Positions 8,294-16,883 of a stretch of DNA of 42,207 nt are shown here, one piece after another. The DNA lies in NCBI GenBank assembly GCA_943913325.1, contig CALTXP010000002.1, positions 1 through 42,207 on the forward strand, read 5' to 3'. The first letter of the stretch is position 1, and each line of letters begins with the position of its first letter. The position numbers and the translations under genes were made by a program. This DNA comes from an uncultured Anaerococcus sp. Its GTDB lineage: Bacteria; Bacillota; Clostridia; Tissierellales; Peptoniphilaceae. The notes under the pieces were generated by a model that saw only the letters and a list, made by a program, of their open reading frames with translations, was not told the DNA's origin and did not search any database.

Positions 8294-8942
8294 AGTTATC
8301 ATTAGAATTTTCACTAGACTCATTATTATTATTTTGAGATAAGTCTTTTCCATCCTCGGCGTATTCCAAAGCCCCCCCTAATATAGCATTTACAAATTCT
8401 CTTGATTCATAAAACTTATAGCCATTAAATTTTCTTTCAAAATAAACTGTAGCTTTCCTAGTATTTAGCTCTTGATTAGGATCAGATAGAGCAACCATAT
8501 AATCTTTATGGAGCTTTTCATCATCCACATCCTCTGGAAGCTTTTCAAAGACATCTATATAATTTACATTGCTTACTTCAATAGTAACTTCCTTACCCTT
8601 TGACTTTTTAGTTTCACCTACAACTTTTACTTTAAGATTCTTAAAATTATTATCATAGAATTCTTTTTCTTTATTAGAATCTTCCGAATAGGACTTTTCC
8701 AGAACATCTAGAATTATAGGCAATCTATCAGTCTTTTTTTCTAGATATTCCATATCTTGACTTTGTATAGCTTTAGTTAATTTGTCTACGCTCTTATCTA
8801 CATTTGATATGTAAAGTTGATAGATAGCAAATGGAATTCCTATCACTAAAAGTGCTAAGATTATGTAAGGAAGTATATATACTTTTCTGTGTTTTGGTCT
8901 AATATGTGTATTTTTTTGTACGTTTCTTGCTTTTTTTGCCAT
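8292..8942 (-). CDS. Single-pass membrane-anchored extracellular protein, unknown function
   Basis: A 216-aa protein with a basic cytoplasmic tail (about residues 1-24), one transmembrane helix (about 25-46), and an external region. The external part begins with a helical stretch (KLTKAIQSQDMEYLEKKTDRL) and goes on to alternating beta-type segments (KVKVVGE, KEVTIEVSNVNYIDVF, KATVYFERKFNGYKFYE), a layout like the NTF2/DUF4878 fold of many small Gram-positive surface proteins. The tail is Asn/Ser-rich. I recognise no specific family. The start has AGAGG upstream. It is divergent from the membrane protein at 9011. Confidence 0.7.
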   Translation of the reverse strand: MAKKARNVQKNTHIRPKHRKVYILPYIILALLVIGIPFAIYQLYISNVDKSVDKLTKAIQSQDMEYLEKKTDRLPIILDVLEKSYSEDSNKEKEFYDNNFKNLKVKVVGETKKSKGKEVTIEVSNVNYIDVFEKLPEDVDDEKLHKDYMVALSDPNQELNTRKATVYFERKFNGYKFYESREFVNAILGGALEYAEDGKDLSQNNNNESSENSNDN

Positions 8943-9010
8943 AATATCCTCTTTATATTTAATTATACCATCTATTAGCTAAATTCATGAAATAATGATA
9001 TGATAAACTT

Positions 9011-9883
9011 ATGAAAAGATTTGAAATTTATTTTATGGACTTATTAGCATTAATACTTTTAATAGGGTCATTTTTCCTTCCTTACCTAGGAGATTTTAAT
9101 GGAAAACTTGCTATAAGCAAGGACTCACTTATCATGCTTATAAACTGTTATTTAATAGCTTATTTAGCATATATTATATCATTTATGGATACAAGAAAGG
9201 TAGTTCTTATGGCTCTACCACTTTTAATTTACTCAATACTTTTAATATTTTTCATGAGAAACTTCAATTTTTCCCTAGAAAAAGAGATGATAAACGAATT
9301 AAAATATATAGTAAGCAATTTATTTAATTTGATTTTTGTTGTCTTTATATTTTTTCTCATAGATCTTATTTTAAATAGACTTTTAGGTAGTAAGCTAGAA
9401 GGAGCTATAGCAATTATAGGATTAATCCTCTACCTTGTTATGCAAAATACTAACTATTTACCCTTTGTTTTTTACTATAAGGATACTCTAGTTTATTTTT
9501 CATTTTATGTGATGGGAGCTAGAATTAGACCTGCAAATTCAATGAGGAAAGGACTATTTATATTAGCAATCTTGCTCTTAGCTGGAGAAATTTACCTTAA
9601 TTACTACTTTAAATATTACCCTAAGCTCAACTTCTCACTTTTTATAATTAGCTATCTTATTTTAAAAGATAGCACAGATGTTGATATAATGAATCGTGAT
9701 AGATACTTAGTCTTTAGCTATATTTATCCTTATAAACTTATTTATATATTATTTAAAGCACTAATAGAAGCAAGCCCTCTTGTTATTACGCTCCTTAGTG
9801 TTCTAAGCGTATTCTTATTAGGAGAGTTTTTATATAAACTTAGGATTAAGATTTTAGATTATATCTTAGTTGGAGTTCATTAA
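9011..9883 (+). CDS. Multi-pass membrane protein, unknown function
   Basis: A 290-aa, very hydrophobic protein with roughly eight transmembrane helices and short loops. The C-terminal part (YLVFSYIYPYKLIYILFKALI) vaguely recalls the last helices of TraX and acyltransferase-3 proteins, but no catalytic histidine motif is seen, so I do not assign it. No Shine-Dalgarno sequence precedes ATG 9011. A TATGAT at 8999-9004 would place the transcription start at about the start codon, suggesting leaderless translation; the next Met (9038) also lacks a binding site. Only 68 bases separate it from the divergent 8942 gene. Confidence 0.65.
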   Translation: MKRFEIYFMDLLALILLIGSFFLPYLGDFNGKLAISKDSLIMLINCYLIAYLAYIISFMDTRKVVLMALPLLIYSILLIFFMRNFNFSLEKEMINELKYIVSNLFNLIFVVFIFFLIDLILNRLLGSKLEGAIAIIGLILYLVMQNTNYLPFVFYYKDTLVYFSFYVMGARIRPANSMRKGLFILAILLLAGEIYLNYYFKYYPKLNFSLFIISYLILKDSTDVDIMNRDRYLVFSYIYPYKLIYILFKALIEASPLVITLLSVLSVFLLGEFLYKLRIKILDYILVGVH

Positions 9884-10007
9884 AAGTCTAAGAGATTAAA
9901 ATAAATAGTAATATAAAGATCTTATTTAATAACTATATTGGGGATAACTATGAATTAAAGCTTAAAAAGTTAAATTAAATCCTGATTAATAAAAATAACA
10001 AATAAAA

Positions 10008-10180
10008 GGGCTGTTGCAAAACTATGAATAATTATAGTCCCATCATTAGAAGCTTCTCTTAGGAAATTTTACCTCCCATGGCCAGTGGTCCAATTTTAGC
10101 CTACAGGCTAGTGGAGGCAAAATTTCCGCAGAGCTTCTTCTAATGATTTTGGGATGATTTATTCATTATGCAACAACCCC
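10008..10180. repeat. MITE-like long-hairpin repeat, full copy 1
   Basis: A non-coding 173-base element in the 346-base gap between the 9883 gene and the MATE gene. The ends GGGCTGTTGCA and TGCAACAACCC are inverted repeats. The next blocks (TATGAATAATTATAGTCCC, CATTAGAAG) pair with their complements near the other end, and an inner pair (GGAAATTTT with AAAATTTCC) continues the fold. It is closely related to the element at 11682. The GGCTGTTGCAAAA end resembles insertion-sequence ends, but there is no transposase and no clear target duplication. The rest of the gap shows nothing. Confidence 0.8.
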
Positions 10181-10229
10181 TAGATGCAACTTTGTTGGTT
10201 CAATTTTAAATCTAGTATCTTTTTTGTAT

Positions 10230-11591
10230 TTATAGTACATCTATTTTTGTTCTTATCTCTTTTCTTAATATAAACATACATAGTATAGAATTTGTAAATT
10301 CAGCTATAAAAAACGCCCACCAGGCTACATTTAAACTTCCTGATCTTGATAATAGATAAAATACTGGAATTAGTATTATAAATTGTCTTAAAAATGACTG
10401 GAATATTGCTATTTGCCAATTTCCCAAAGATTGGAATACTCCTCCTACTGAAACCATAGCTGGTACTGCTACTAAATATGATAGTGATACTATTCTCATC
10501 ATTGGCACACCTATCTCTATCATATTATCAGTTGCATTAAACATTGCTAAAAGCTGTCTTGGGAATAGCCACATTATTACTACAGCTATTACCATTAGAA
10601 CGAACGCACTTTTGATTGATAGAGCTATGGATTCTTTTATCCTATCTTTTTTCTTAGCTCCGTAATTATATGAAACTATAGTTGTTAGAGCATTTGATAT
10701 ACCAAATACTGGCAAAAAGGCAAATGATTGAAATTTAAACATTACTCCATAAGATGCTATTGCGCTAGAACCAAAACTTTTAAGAATTGTATTTAAAGCA
10801 AAAACTACGAATGATCCAATAGTATTCATTACTATAGTTGGCAAACCTATCCAAAATATTTGCTTTACTATGTCTCCGTGAAACTTAAATCTCTTTGATG
10901 TAAACTTGATATCGTGGTTCTTGGTTTTATTAAAGTAAAATCCTACTATAGCACCAAATAATTGTCCTATTACTGTTGCAATTGCAGCACCCCTTACTTC
11001 CAATTTTGGAAAACCAAATAGTCCAAATATCAATATTGGGTCAAGTATTATGTTTAAAATAGCCCCAGACATTTGAGTAATCATAGTATATTTTGTAAGT
11101 GACGTTGCTTGCAATAGCTTTTCTGCAAGTGTTTGAAAAAATATTCCTATGCTAAATATAGTTACTATATGTAAATACTCCTTAGTATATTGGGTTACTA
11201 CTGCATTTTGACCTTGATTAAGTGCATATTTTTCTGTAAATAAAATTCCTAAAAGTGCAAATACTACATAAGTAATTCCTGATATTACTATGCCATGAAT
11301 TGCTACCGCTCCAACACGCTCTCTGTTATTTTCTCCTAAAAATCTACTTAATAGGGCAGAAGATCCCACTCCTATACCTACTCCAAAAGCAATTAAAATA
11401 TTTTGTACAGGAAAAGCTAATGATACTGCTGTTAACGCATCTTCTGATATTTGGGCTACGAACATAGAGTCTACTATATTATAAATTGATTGCACTAACA
11501 TTGAAATTACCATTGGTATGGCCATTTCTAATAAGAGCTTATCTATAGGCAATGTCCCTAACTTATTTTCATTTACTTGTATATCTTCCAT
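10230..11591 (-). CDS. MATE-family efflux transporter
   Basis: A 453-aa, 12-helix exporter of the NorM/DinF-type MATE group, expelling cationic drugs or metabolites in exchange for Na+ or H+. The N-terminus (LLLEMAIPMVISMLVQSIYN followed by VDSMFVAQI) is the standard MATE opening helix, and the internal repeat restarts at about residue 240 (FWIGLPTIVMNTIGSFV). Start ATG 11591 has GGAGA upstream. No regulator lies beside it, and hairpin repeats flank it on both sides. Substrate cannot be inferred. Confidence 0.9.
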   Translation of the reverse strand: MEDIQVNENKLGTLPIDKLLLEMAIPMVISMLVQSIYNIVDSMFVAQISEDALTAVSLAFPVQNILIAFGVGIGVGSSALLSRFLGENNRERVGAVAIHGIVISGITYVVFALLGILFTEKYALNQGQNAVVTQYTKEYLHIVTIFSIGIFFQTLAEKLLQATSLTKYTMITQMSGAILNIILDPILIFGLFGFPKLEVRGAAIATVIGQLFGAIVGFYFNKTKNHDIKFTSKRFKFHGDIVKQIFWIGLPTIVMNTIGSFVVFALNTILKSFGSSAIASYGVMFKFQSFAFLPVFGISNALTTIVSYNYGAKKKDRIKESIALSIKSAFVLMVIAVVIMWLFPRQLLAMFNATDNMIEIGVPMMRIVSLSYLVAVPAMVSVGGVFQSLGNWQIAIFQSFLRQFIILIPVFYLLSRSGSLNVAWWAFFIAEFTNSILCMFILRKEIRTKIDVL

Positions 11592-11681
11592 AAAATCTCC
11601 ATAAAAATAATATAATATCTAAGCTTAATCAATAAACCAGTTAAATTTGATGATGTCAATAGTGGCTTGATAAAGCAAAAA

Positions 11682-11860
11682 AGAGGCTATTGCAAAACTA
11701 TAAATAATTATCGTCCCAACATTAGAATGTTATTCTTAGGAAATTTTATATCCCATGGCCAAGGCTAATTTTCGCCTAGCAGTGTAGTGGTGAAATTTAC
11801 CTTAAGCTTCTTCTAATAATTTTGGAGTTCGGGTCATTTATTCATTTTGCAACAGCCTCT
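11682..11860. repeat. MITE-like long-hairpin repeat, full copy 2
   Basis: A 179-base relative of the 10008 element in the 293-base gap between the MATE and thrS genes. The ends are AGAGGCTATTGCAAAA and, reading inward from the other side, AGAGGCTGTTGCAAAA. The shared inner blocks ATAATTATCGTCCCA, CATTAGAA, TTAGGAAATTTTA and TCCCATGGCCA occur in the same order as in copy 1. The arms differ by point changes on both sides, so the copy is old. It lies 24 bases beyond the thrS stop and may help end that transcript. Confidence 0.8.
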
Positions 11861-11884
11861 CATTTCATATTTATTAGCTATTTA

Positions 11885-13807
11885 TTAAAAAGCAGAATTT
11901 ACTGACTTACTATCACTTTCCTCTTTTATTTTTTCGATGAATGAATCAACTGAAACATCATTTGTTTCTTCTCCATCCCTATTTCTAACTGTAAGTAGCT
12001 TGGAATTTTCTTCCTTTTCTCCTACTACTAGCATATAGTTAGCACGCATTAATTGTGCTTGTCTGATCTTATATCCTACTCCCTCACTTCTCTTATCTAT
12101 ACTTACTCTAAAACCAGCGTCTTTTATTTTATCTTCTAATTTTTCTGCTGTATCTATAAACTTATCAGACACTGGAATAATTACTACTTGTTCTGGATTT
12201 ATCCATAGTGGGAATCTTCCTGCAAAATGTTCTGTAAGCACACCTATAAATCTTTCAACAGAACCTAGCAAGGCTCTATGAAGCATAACTGGTCTTTGTT
12301 TTTCTCCATTTTCATCAACATATGTTAAATCAAAGTTTTGTGGTAATTGGAAGTCTAATTGTATAGTACCACATTGCCACTCTCTTTTTGCTGCATCTAA
12401 AAGGTGGAAATCAATTTTTGGACCATAAAATGCTCCATCCCCTGGATTTAGTTCATAATCTATACCACGTTCTTCAAGAGCAGCTCTAAGTTGTTCTTCT
12501 GCAAAATCCCAATCTTCTAGTTCTCCCATGTAGTCATCTGGTCTTGTTGATAACTCTAATGAGTATTTGAAACCAAATGTTGAATAAAGAAGATCAGCTA
12601 GGTCTATCATTCTATAAACCTCATCTTTAATTTGACTAGGTAAGCAGTAAACGTGAGCATCATCTTGAGTAAATGTTCTTACTCTGAAAAGTCCATGAAG
12701 TGTTCCTGAAAGTTCATGTCTATGAACTTGGCCAAATTCTGCAAGCCTAATTGGTAGATCTCTATAAGAATGTTGGTTTGATGCGTATGTCAACACTGAA
12801 CCTGGACAGTTCATTGGCTTAATAGCATAGTCCTCTTCATCAATTTTTGTAAAATACATATTTTCTTTGTAATGATCCCAATGGCCTGATCTGTGCCATA
12901 ATTCTTCATTCATGATAAGTGGAGTTTTGATTTCCCCATATCCACGTTCATCTAGAACTCCTCTCCACCAATCTAATAATTCATTCATAAGAATCATTCC
13001 ATTTGGATGGAAGAATGGAAATCCTGGTCCTTCCTCGTGGAAACTAAATAAATCCATTTCACGACCTATTTTTCTATGATCACGACGCTCAATTTCTTTT
13101 TGCAATTCTTCCCATTGTTCAAGTTGTTTTGCTTTTTCAAAAGAAATACCATAGATTCTTTGAAGCATTTGACGATCAGAATCACCTCTCCAGTAAGCAC
13201 CAGCTATGGTTTTAAGCTTAATTGCTTTGATCTTTTTAGTAGATTCTAAGTGTGGGCCACGGCAAAGATCTGTAAATACATCACCCATCTTATATAAGGT
13301 AATTAGCTCATCTTCTGGAAGATCATTTATTAATTCCACTTTATAATCTTGGCCTTCTTCTTTAAACATCTTTAAAGCTTCATCTCGGCTAACTTCTACC
13401 CTTACCATTTTTTTATCATCTTTAGCTATTTCTAGCATTTTTTCTTCTATTTTTTCTAAGTCTTCTGGAACAAATCTATGGTCTGTCTCCATATCATAGT
13501 AAAAGCCATCGCTAATAGCAGGGCCTATAGCAAATTTTGTATCTGGCCATAGTTGCTTGATTGCTGCTGCCATTACGTGGCTTGTTGTATGCCAAAAGAT
13601 TTCCTTTCCTTCTGGATCATCAAATTTTACTACTTTAAAATCACAATCTTCTGTTAATGGTTCAACATAACCCATTACTTTGCCATTTACTACAGCACCT
13701 ACTGCTTGTCTATATAAGCCGTTTGAAATATCTTTTGTTACATCACGTACTAATATTCCCTCTATATATTCTTTTACAGAATTATCAGGTAATGTTACTT
13801 TTATCAT
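11885..13807 (-). CDS. thrS: Threonyl-tRNA synthetase
   Basis: Charges tRNA-Thr and removes mis-attached serine. All domains of the 640-aa enzyme are present: TGS (about 1-61); the editing domain with H73/H77 (HTTSH) and C182 (CRGPH); the class II core with zinc ligands C334 (MNCPGS), H385 (TQDDAH) and H510 (MLHRALLGS); and the C-terminal anticodon-binding domain from about residue 540. The start has GGAGA upstream. Expression is evidently controlled by the T-box leader just upstream. A frame on the other strand over the 5' end is a shadow. Confidence 0.97.
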   Translation of the reverse strand: MIKVTLPDNSVKEYIEGILVRDVTKDISNGLYRQAVGAVVNGKVMGYVEPLTEDCDFKVVKFDDPEGKEIFWHTTSHVMAAAIKQLWPDTKFAIGPAISDGFYYDMETDHRFVPEDLEKIEEKMLEIAKDDKKMVRVEVSRDEALKMFKEEGQDYKVELINDLPEDELITLYKMGDVFTDLCRGPHLESTKKIKAIKLKTIAGAYWRGDSDRQMLQRIYGISFEKAKQLEQWEELQKEIERRDHRKIGREMDLFSFHEEGPGFPFFHPNGMILMNELLDWWRGVLDERGYGEIKTPLIMNEELWHRSGHWDHYKENMYFTKIDEEDYAIKPMNCPGSVLTYASNQHSYRDLPIRLAEFGQVHRHELSGTLHGLFRVRTFTQDDAHVYCLPSQIKDEVYRMIDLADLLYSTFGFKYSLELSTRPDDYMGELEDWDFAEEQLRAALEERGIDYELNPGDGAFYGPKIDFHLLDAAKREWQCGTIQLDFQLPQNFDLTYVDENGEKQRPVMLHRALLGSVERFIGVLTEHFAGRFPLWINPEQVVIIPVSDKFIDTAEKLEDKIKDAGFRVSIDKRSEGVGYKIRQAQLMRANYMLVVGEKEENSKLLTVRNRDGEETNDVSVDSFIEKIKEESDSKSVNSAF

Positions 13808-13837
13808 TTTTTCTCCTTTTCTGGTAAATCATCAATT

Positions 13838-14062
13838 AAAAAACCGCCCTTCTATCGACTAGACGATAAAAGGACGGATATTTCCCGTGGTTCCACCTAA
13901 ATTTATACTCATTAAGGTCTTAACGCGACCTGACGTTTTAATTTCTTAAAAAACTCAAGGGTGGTTTTCGTTAATTACTAGACCAAGACTTCTCAGCTAC
14001 TGTCTTTCTCTGTAGGTATTTGTAATCACTACTGTCCCTATCACAGTTATTATTCTAATTTT
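13838..14062 (-). promoter_or_regulatory. T-box riboswitch leader of thrS
   Basis: The minus strand carries, in order, a Stem I region with the AGAGA motif and GCTGAGA, a specifier triplet ACC (threonine; 13963-13965) in the context AAACCACCCTTGAG, the T-box AGGTGGAACCACGG (13885-13898), and a terminator. In the terminator CCGTCCTTTTATCG (13864-13877) pairs with CGATAGAAGGGCGG (13844-13857), followed by six T. Uncharged tRNA-Thr is expected to stabilise the antiterminator. The T-box TGGA implies a tRNA with discriminator base U. The 5' boundary is approximate. Confidence 0.93.
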
Positions 14063-14240
14063 AGTTTACCTTCAATATTAATTTTTGCAAGTTGGGTAAT
14101 TTTATCATATAAAATATTATATAGCTACTTTTAGAGGATTAATAAAAATCACTCATCCTTTAATAACTTTTGATACATAAGTAAAAAGGGTAAGTATATT
14201 GTAGTAAAGAAGTTAATAAGTTAACTATAAGGATGAATTT

Positions 14241-15908
14241 ATGAAAGTAGTAATAGTTGGAGCTGTTGCTGCTGGTGCTACTTGTGCAGCAGCTCTTAGA
14301 CGATTAGATGAAAATATTGAAATTGTAATGTTCGAAAAAGATAGAGATATGAGTTTTGGCAATTGTGAATTGCCTTATTATCTATCTTATGAAATCAAAG
14401 ATAGCTCCCTTTTAGTAAATAGAGATAGGGAAAAGTTTAAGAAAAATTATAATATTGATGCATATAACTATCATGAAGTTATAGCTATAAATAGAAAAGA
14501 AAAATATGTAAAAGTTTTAGATAAAAGATGCGCTAAGGAATTTAACGAGTCCTATGATTACTTAGTGCTAGCTCCTGGTGCTAGTCCTAACATACCAGAA
14601 TCCATAAGGGGAACTAAAAAGTCCCATGTTTTTTCTATAAAAAATGTCGTAGACGTAGAGAATATAAGAACTTATTGTGAGAAAAATCATCCAAAAGAAA
14701 TTTTCGTTGCAGGAGGAGGATTCATAGCAATAGAAGCCGCTCACGCCCTAAATAAACTTGCTAATACGCACGTCACAATGTTTATTAGGGGAAAAGTTTT
14801 AGGGGTAGTAGATGATGAACTAAAAGCTTTTATAGAAGAAAATATTATAGACAATAATGTAGATATAGTTCATGAAAAAGAACTTATCGAAATAAATGAC
14901 AAAGAAGTAATTTTTGCATCTGGCAAAAAAATTCAAACAGATCTTGTGATCCTAGCTTTAGGTATGAATGCAAATAATAAATTAGCTAAAGATGCTGGCC
15001 TATCCATCACAGATAAGGGGTCAATTGTAACTAACGAATTTTACCAAACTGATGATCTAAATATCTATGCCATAGGTGATGCAATTGATATAACAAACTT
15101 CATAACTGGCGAAAAGCAAAATTTAAAATTAGCATGGCCTGCCCATAGGCAAGCAAAATTTGTTGCTGAGCATATATTAGGATTAGATAATAAAGCCTTA
15201 AAATATATAGGTACTTTCTCAATTAAATCATTCGACTTAAATATATCAGTAACAGGACTTGGCGAAAATATCCTAAAAAAAGAAAACTATGCTTACGATA
15301 CAACTCTTATATCACACTCAGATATAGTAGGTATAATGCCTGATTCAAAAATGATATATATGAAGCTTCTCTTTGATAAAGAAACAGGCAAGATTTATGG
15401 AGCTCAAGCTCTTGGTAAGGGAATAGTTGATAAGAGAATAGATGTAATAGCTACTCTTATAAAAATGGGAGGAACAATATATGACTTATATGATTTAGAA
15501 TTAGGCTATCAGCCATACTATTCCACTACAGAAGATGCTAACAACGTAATAGCTAGCCAAGCAATTAATATAAAAGAAAACAGGCTAAAACATGTTAGAT
15601 TGTCTGAGCTTAAAGATATTAAAGGCGAATATGATATATATGATATAAGAAATGAAGTTTACTTTAATAAGTGCCATATAAAAGGAGCTAAGTTACTTGA
15701 TAGTAAGAATCTAAAAGAAAAAGTCAGTCAACTCCCAAAAGATAGAAAAATATTATTTTATGATGAAACGGGAATCCAAGTATCCAAACTTATAAAAATG
15801 ATGGATAACTTAGCTTTTGATAATATATATATGCTAGATGGCGGCATGCTTTTTCTTAGAAAATATAATGATTATTTAAAGCTTGATTTACTAGAAAGTA
15901 ATACTTAA
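14241..15908 (+). CDS. CoA-disulfide reductase-type flavoprotein with degenerate rhodanese domain
   Basis: FAD/NAD(P)H-dependent oxidoreductase of the CoADR/NADH-oxidase group, likely reducing CoA disulfide, persulfide or polysulfide. Residues 1-30 form the FAD Rossmann loop (VGAVAAGATCAAALRR). The single redox cysteine is C42 in SFGNCELPYY, as in CoA-disulfide reductase. The NAD loop AGGGFIAIEAA lies near 160, an FAD-binding IYAIGDA near 270, and a dimerisation domain follows. Residues about 455-550 are a rhodanese-like extension, but the active-site loop reads FYDETG, with Asp508 where the sulfur-carrying cysteine should be. The extension is therefore probably structural or regulatory. The ribosome binding site is AAGGA at 14229-14233. 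It stands alone. Confidence 0.88.
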   Translation: MKVVIVGAVAAGATCAAALRRLDENIEIVMFEKDRDMSFGNCELPYYLSYEIKDSSLLVNRDREKFKKNYNIDAYNYHEVIAINRKEKYVKVLDKRCAKEFNESYDYLVLAPGASPNIPESIRGTKKSHVFSIKNVVDVENIRTYCEKNHPKEIFVAGGGFIAIEAAHALNKLANTHVTMFIRGKVLGVVDDELKAFIEENIIDNNVDIVHEKELIEINDKEVIFASGKKIQTDLVILALGMNANNKLAKDAGLSITDKGSIVTNEFYQTDDLNIYAIGDAIDITNFITGEKQNLKLAWPAHRQAKFVAEHILGLDNKALKYIGTFSIKSFDLNISVTGLGENILKKENYAYDTTLISHSDIVGIMPDSKMIYMKLLFDKETGKIYGAQALGKGIVDKRIDVIATLIKMGGTIYDLYDLELGYQPYYSTTEDANNVIASQAINIKENRLKHVRLSELKDIKGEYDIYDIRNEVYFNKCHIKGAKLLDSKNLKEKVSQLPKDRKILFYDETGIQVSKLIKMMDNLAFDNIYMLDGGMLFLRKYNDYLKLDLLESNT

Positions 15909-15928
15909 AAAACTGCTTTGTACTAAAT

Positions 15929-15958
15929 TTGAGTTTTCTTAGTAATAAAATTTAAAAT
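15929..15958 (+). promoter_or_regulatory. Candidate promoter of the 15,966 transcript
   Basis: TTGAGT (15929-15934), an 18-base spacer and TAAAAT (15953-15958). A start about seven bases on would fall at the 5' arm of the structured segment described next. The -35 is imperfect. Confidence 0.4.
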
Positions 15959-15965
15959 AAACACA

Positions 15966-16163
15966 ATAAAAGACCCGTTAAAGATATTAGACTGTGGATA
16001 AAATATAAATTTATCTATTTCGAACGAAACCATTGAGCAGAGAAATCCCCTAATGAGTTCGTTTTACTCACTAGTCGAAATGGATTTTAACTTAATTTAA
16101 ATTACTAATAAATTTTATAAAATCGGTTTTACCTACGTTCTAAGACCCATTACGGGTCTTTTT
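15966..16163 (+). ncRNA. Candidate structured non-coding RNA ending in a terminator
   Basis: A segment of about 198 bases without an open frame, bounded by AAAAGACCCGT (15968-15978) and its perfect complement ACGGGTCTTTT (16152-16162). Inside, GAACGAAACC (from about 16022) can pair with GGTTTTACC...CGTTC (about 16126-16141), and ATTTCGA with TCGAAAT. The 3' arm also forms the terminator AAGACCC/GGGTCTT, so 5'-end pairing and terminator formation exclude each other. This could be a small RNA, an orphaned riboswitch-like leader or a short mobile element. No known RNA class is recognised. Confidence 0.4.
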
Positions 16164-16164
16164 T
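16142..16164 (+). terminator. Rho-independent terminator
   Basis: AAGACCC (16142-16148), an ATTAC loop, and GGGTCTT (16154-16160) followed by T. It would end the 15,966 transcript and any read-through from the flavoprotein gene. Confidence 0.8.
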
Positions 16165-16208
16165 ATTGCTATATTCAATTTGCAAATCACTATTATAAGA
16201 ATTCATCC

Positions 16209-16703
16209 TTATCTAGTAATAATTTTCCCATCTTTCATATAGTAAATATCATCACACAATTCTTCTATTATTTCTTTCTCATGACTAGCTAATAATATTA
16301 GCTTTCCTTTTTCTCTTTCTTCTTTGATTATTTTTTTAAGAACTACTATTCCCTCTTCATATATAGCATTAGTCAGCTAATCAAATATTAATATATCTGG
16401 ATCTTCCATTATTAAATTTGCTATAGCTAGTCTTTGTTTCATCCCAAGAGAATATTGCTCAAATTTTTTATTTCTTGCTTGACTCAATCCTACTATTTCA
16501 ATTACTTCATCTATTCTTTTATCATCTACAATATTTCTAATAGATGCAATCATTTTAAGATTATTAAATCCAGATAAGCCATTTAAGAATGAAGGATTTT
16601 CTAATAATAATCCTATATTTTGAGTTATATCATTATCTGTAATTTTTTTATCATCTATTATTATTTCGCCTTTATCTATAGTTATAAATCCACAAATACA
16701 ATA
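16209..16703 (-). pseudogene. Decayed ABC transporter ATP-binding protein (BcrA/lantibiotic-immunity type)
   Basis: Translating the minus strand gives the C-terminal two-thirds of an ABC ATPase: GFITIDKGEIII, the Q-loop region GLLLENPSFLNGLSG, the signature YSLGMKQRLAIA, Walker B ILIFD, and the H-loop ASHEKEI. Walker B is followed at once by an in-frame TAG (16377-16379) where the catalytic Glu codon belongs, and the D-loop proline is changed. The N-terminus with Walker A is missing; the frame closes upstream at 16704-16706. No permease gene is beside it. The order of motifs leaves little doubt about the family; the subtype is a guess from LLLENPSFLNGLSG. Confidence 0.8.
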
Positions 16704-16777
16704 TTAGAAACAAGTTTTATAATAACTAATCTTATAAAATTAAAACTCATCTCGAACTAATATATATATATCGATAT

Positions 16778-16827
16778 AAAAAAAGATGGTATTAAATAGT
16801 ATGATCTTATACTATCTAATACCATCT
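16778..16827 (-). terminator. Strong terminator downstream of the CNNM/CorC gene
   Basis: A 19-base stem (16784-16802 with 16809-16827) with one mismatch and a six-base loop. On the minus strand it is followed by seven T. It lies 57 bases past the stop of the 16884-18242 gene. Confidence 0.85.
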
Positions 16828-16883
16828 CATTACTTACAATTATATTTCAAAGTCAATCTTAATTTTGCAAGTATCTTTAAATT

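Noticed and set aside
7249..8942. A bacteriocin/immunity system around the CPBP protease
   Set aside because: No precursor peptide, modification gene or dedicated exporter is visible nearby; the CPBP motif alone is not enough.
10008..11860. The hairpin elements as CRISPR repeats or group II intron pieces
   Set aside because: There is no regular repeat-spacer array, and no intron domain V-like sequence or reverse transcriptase.
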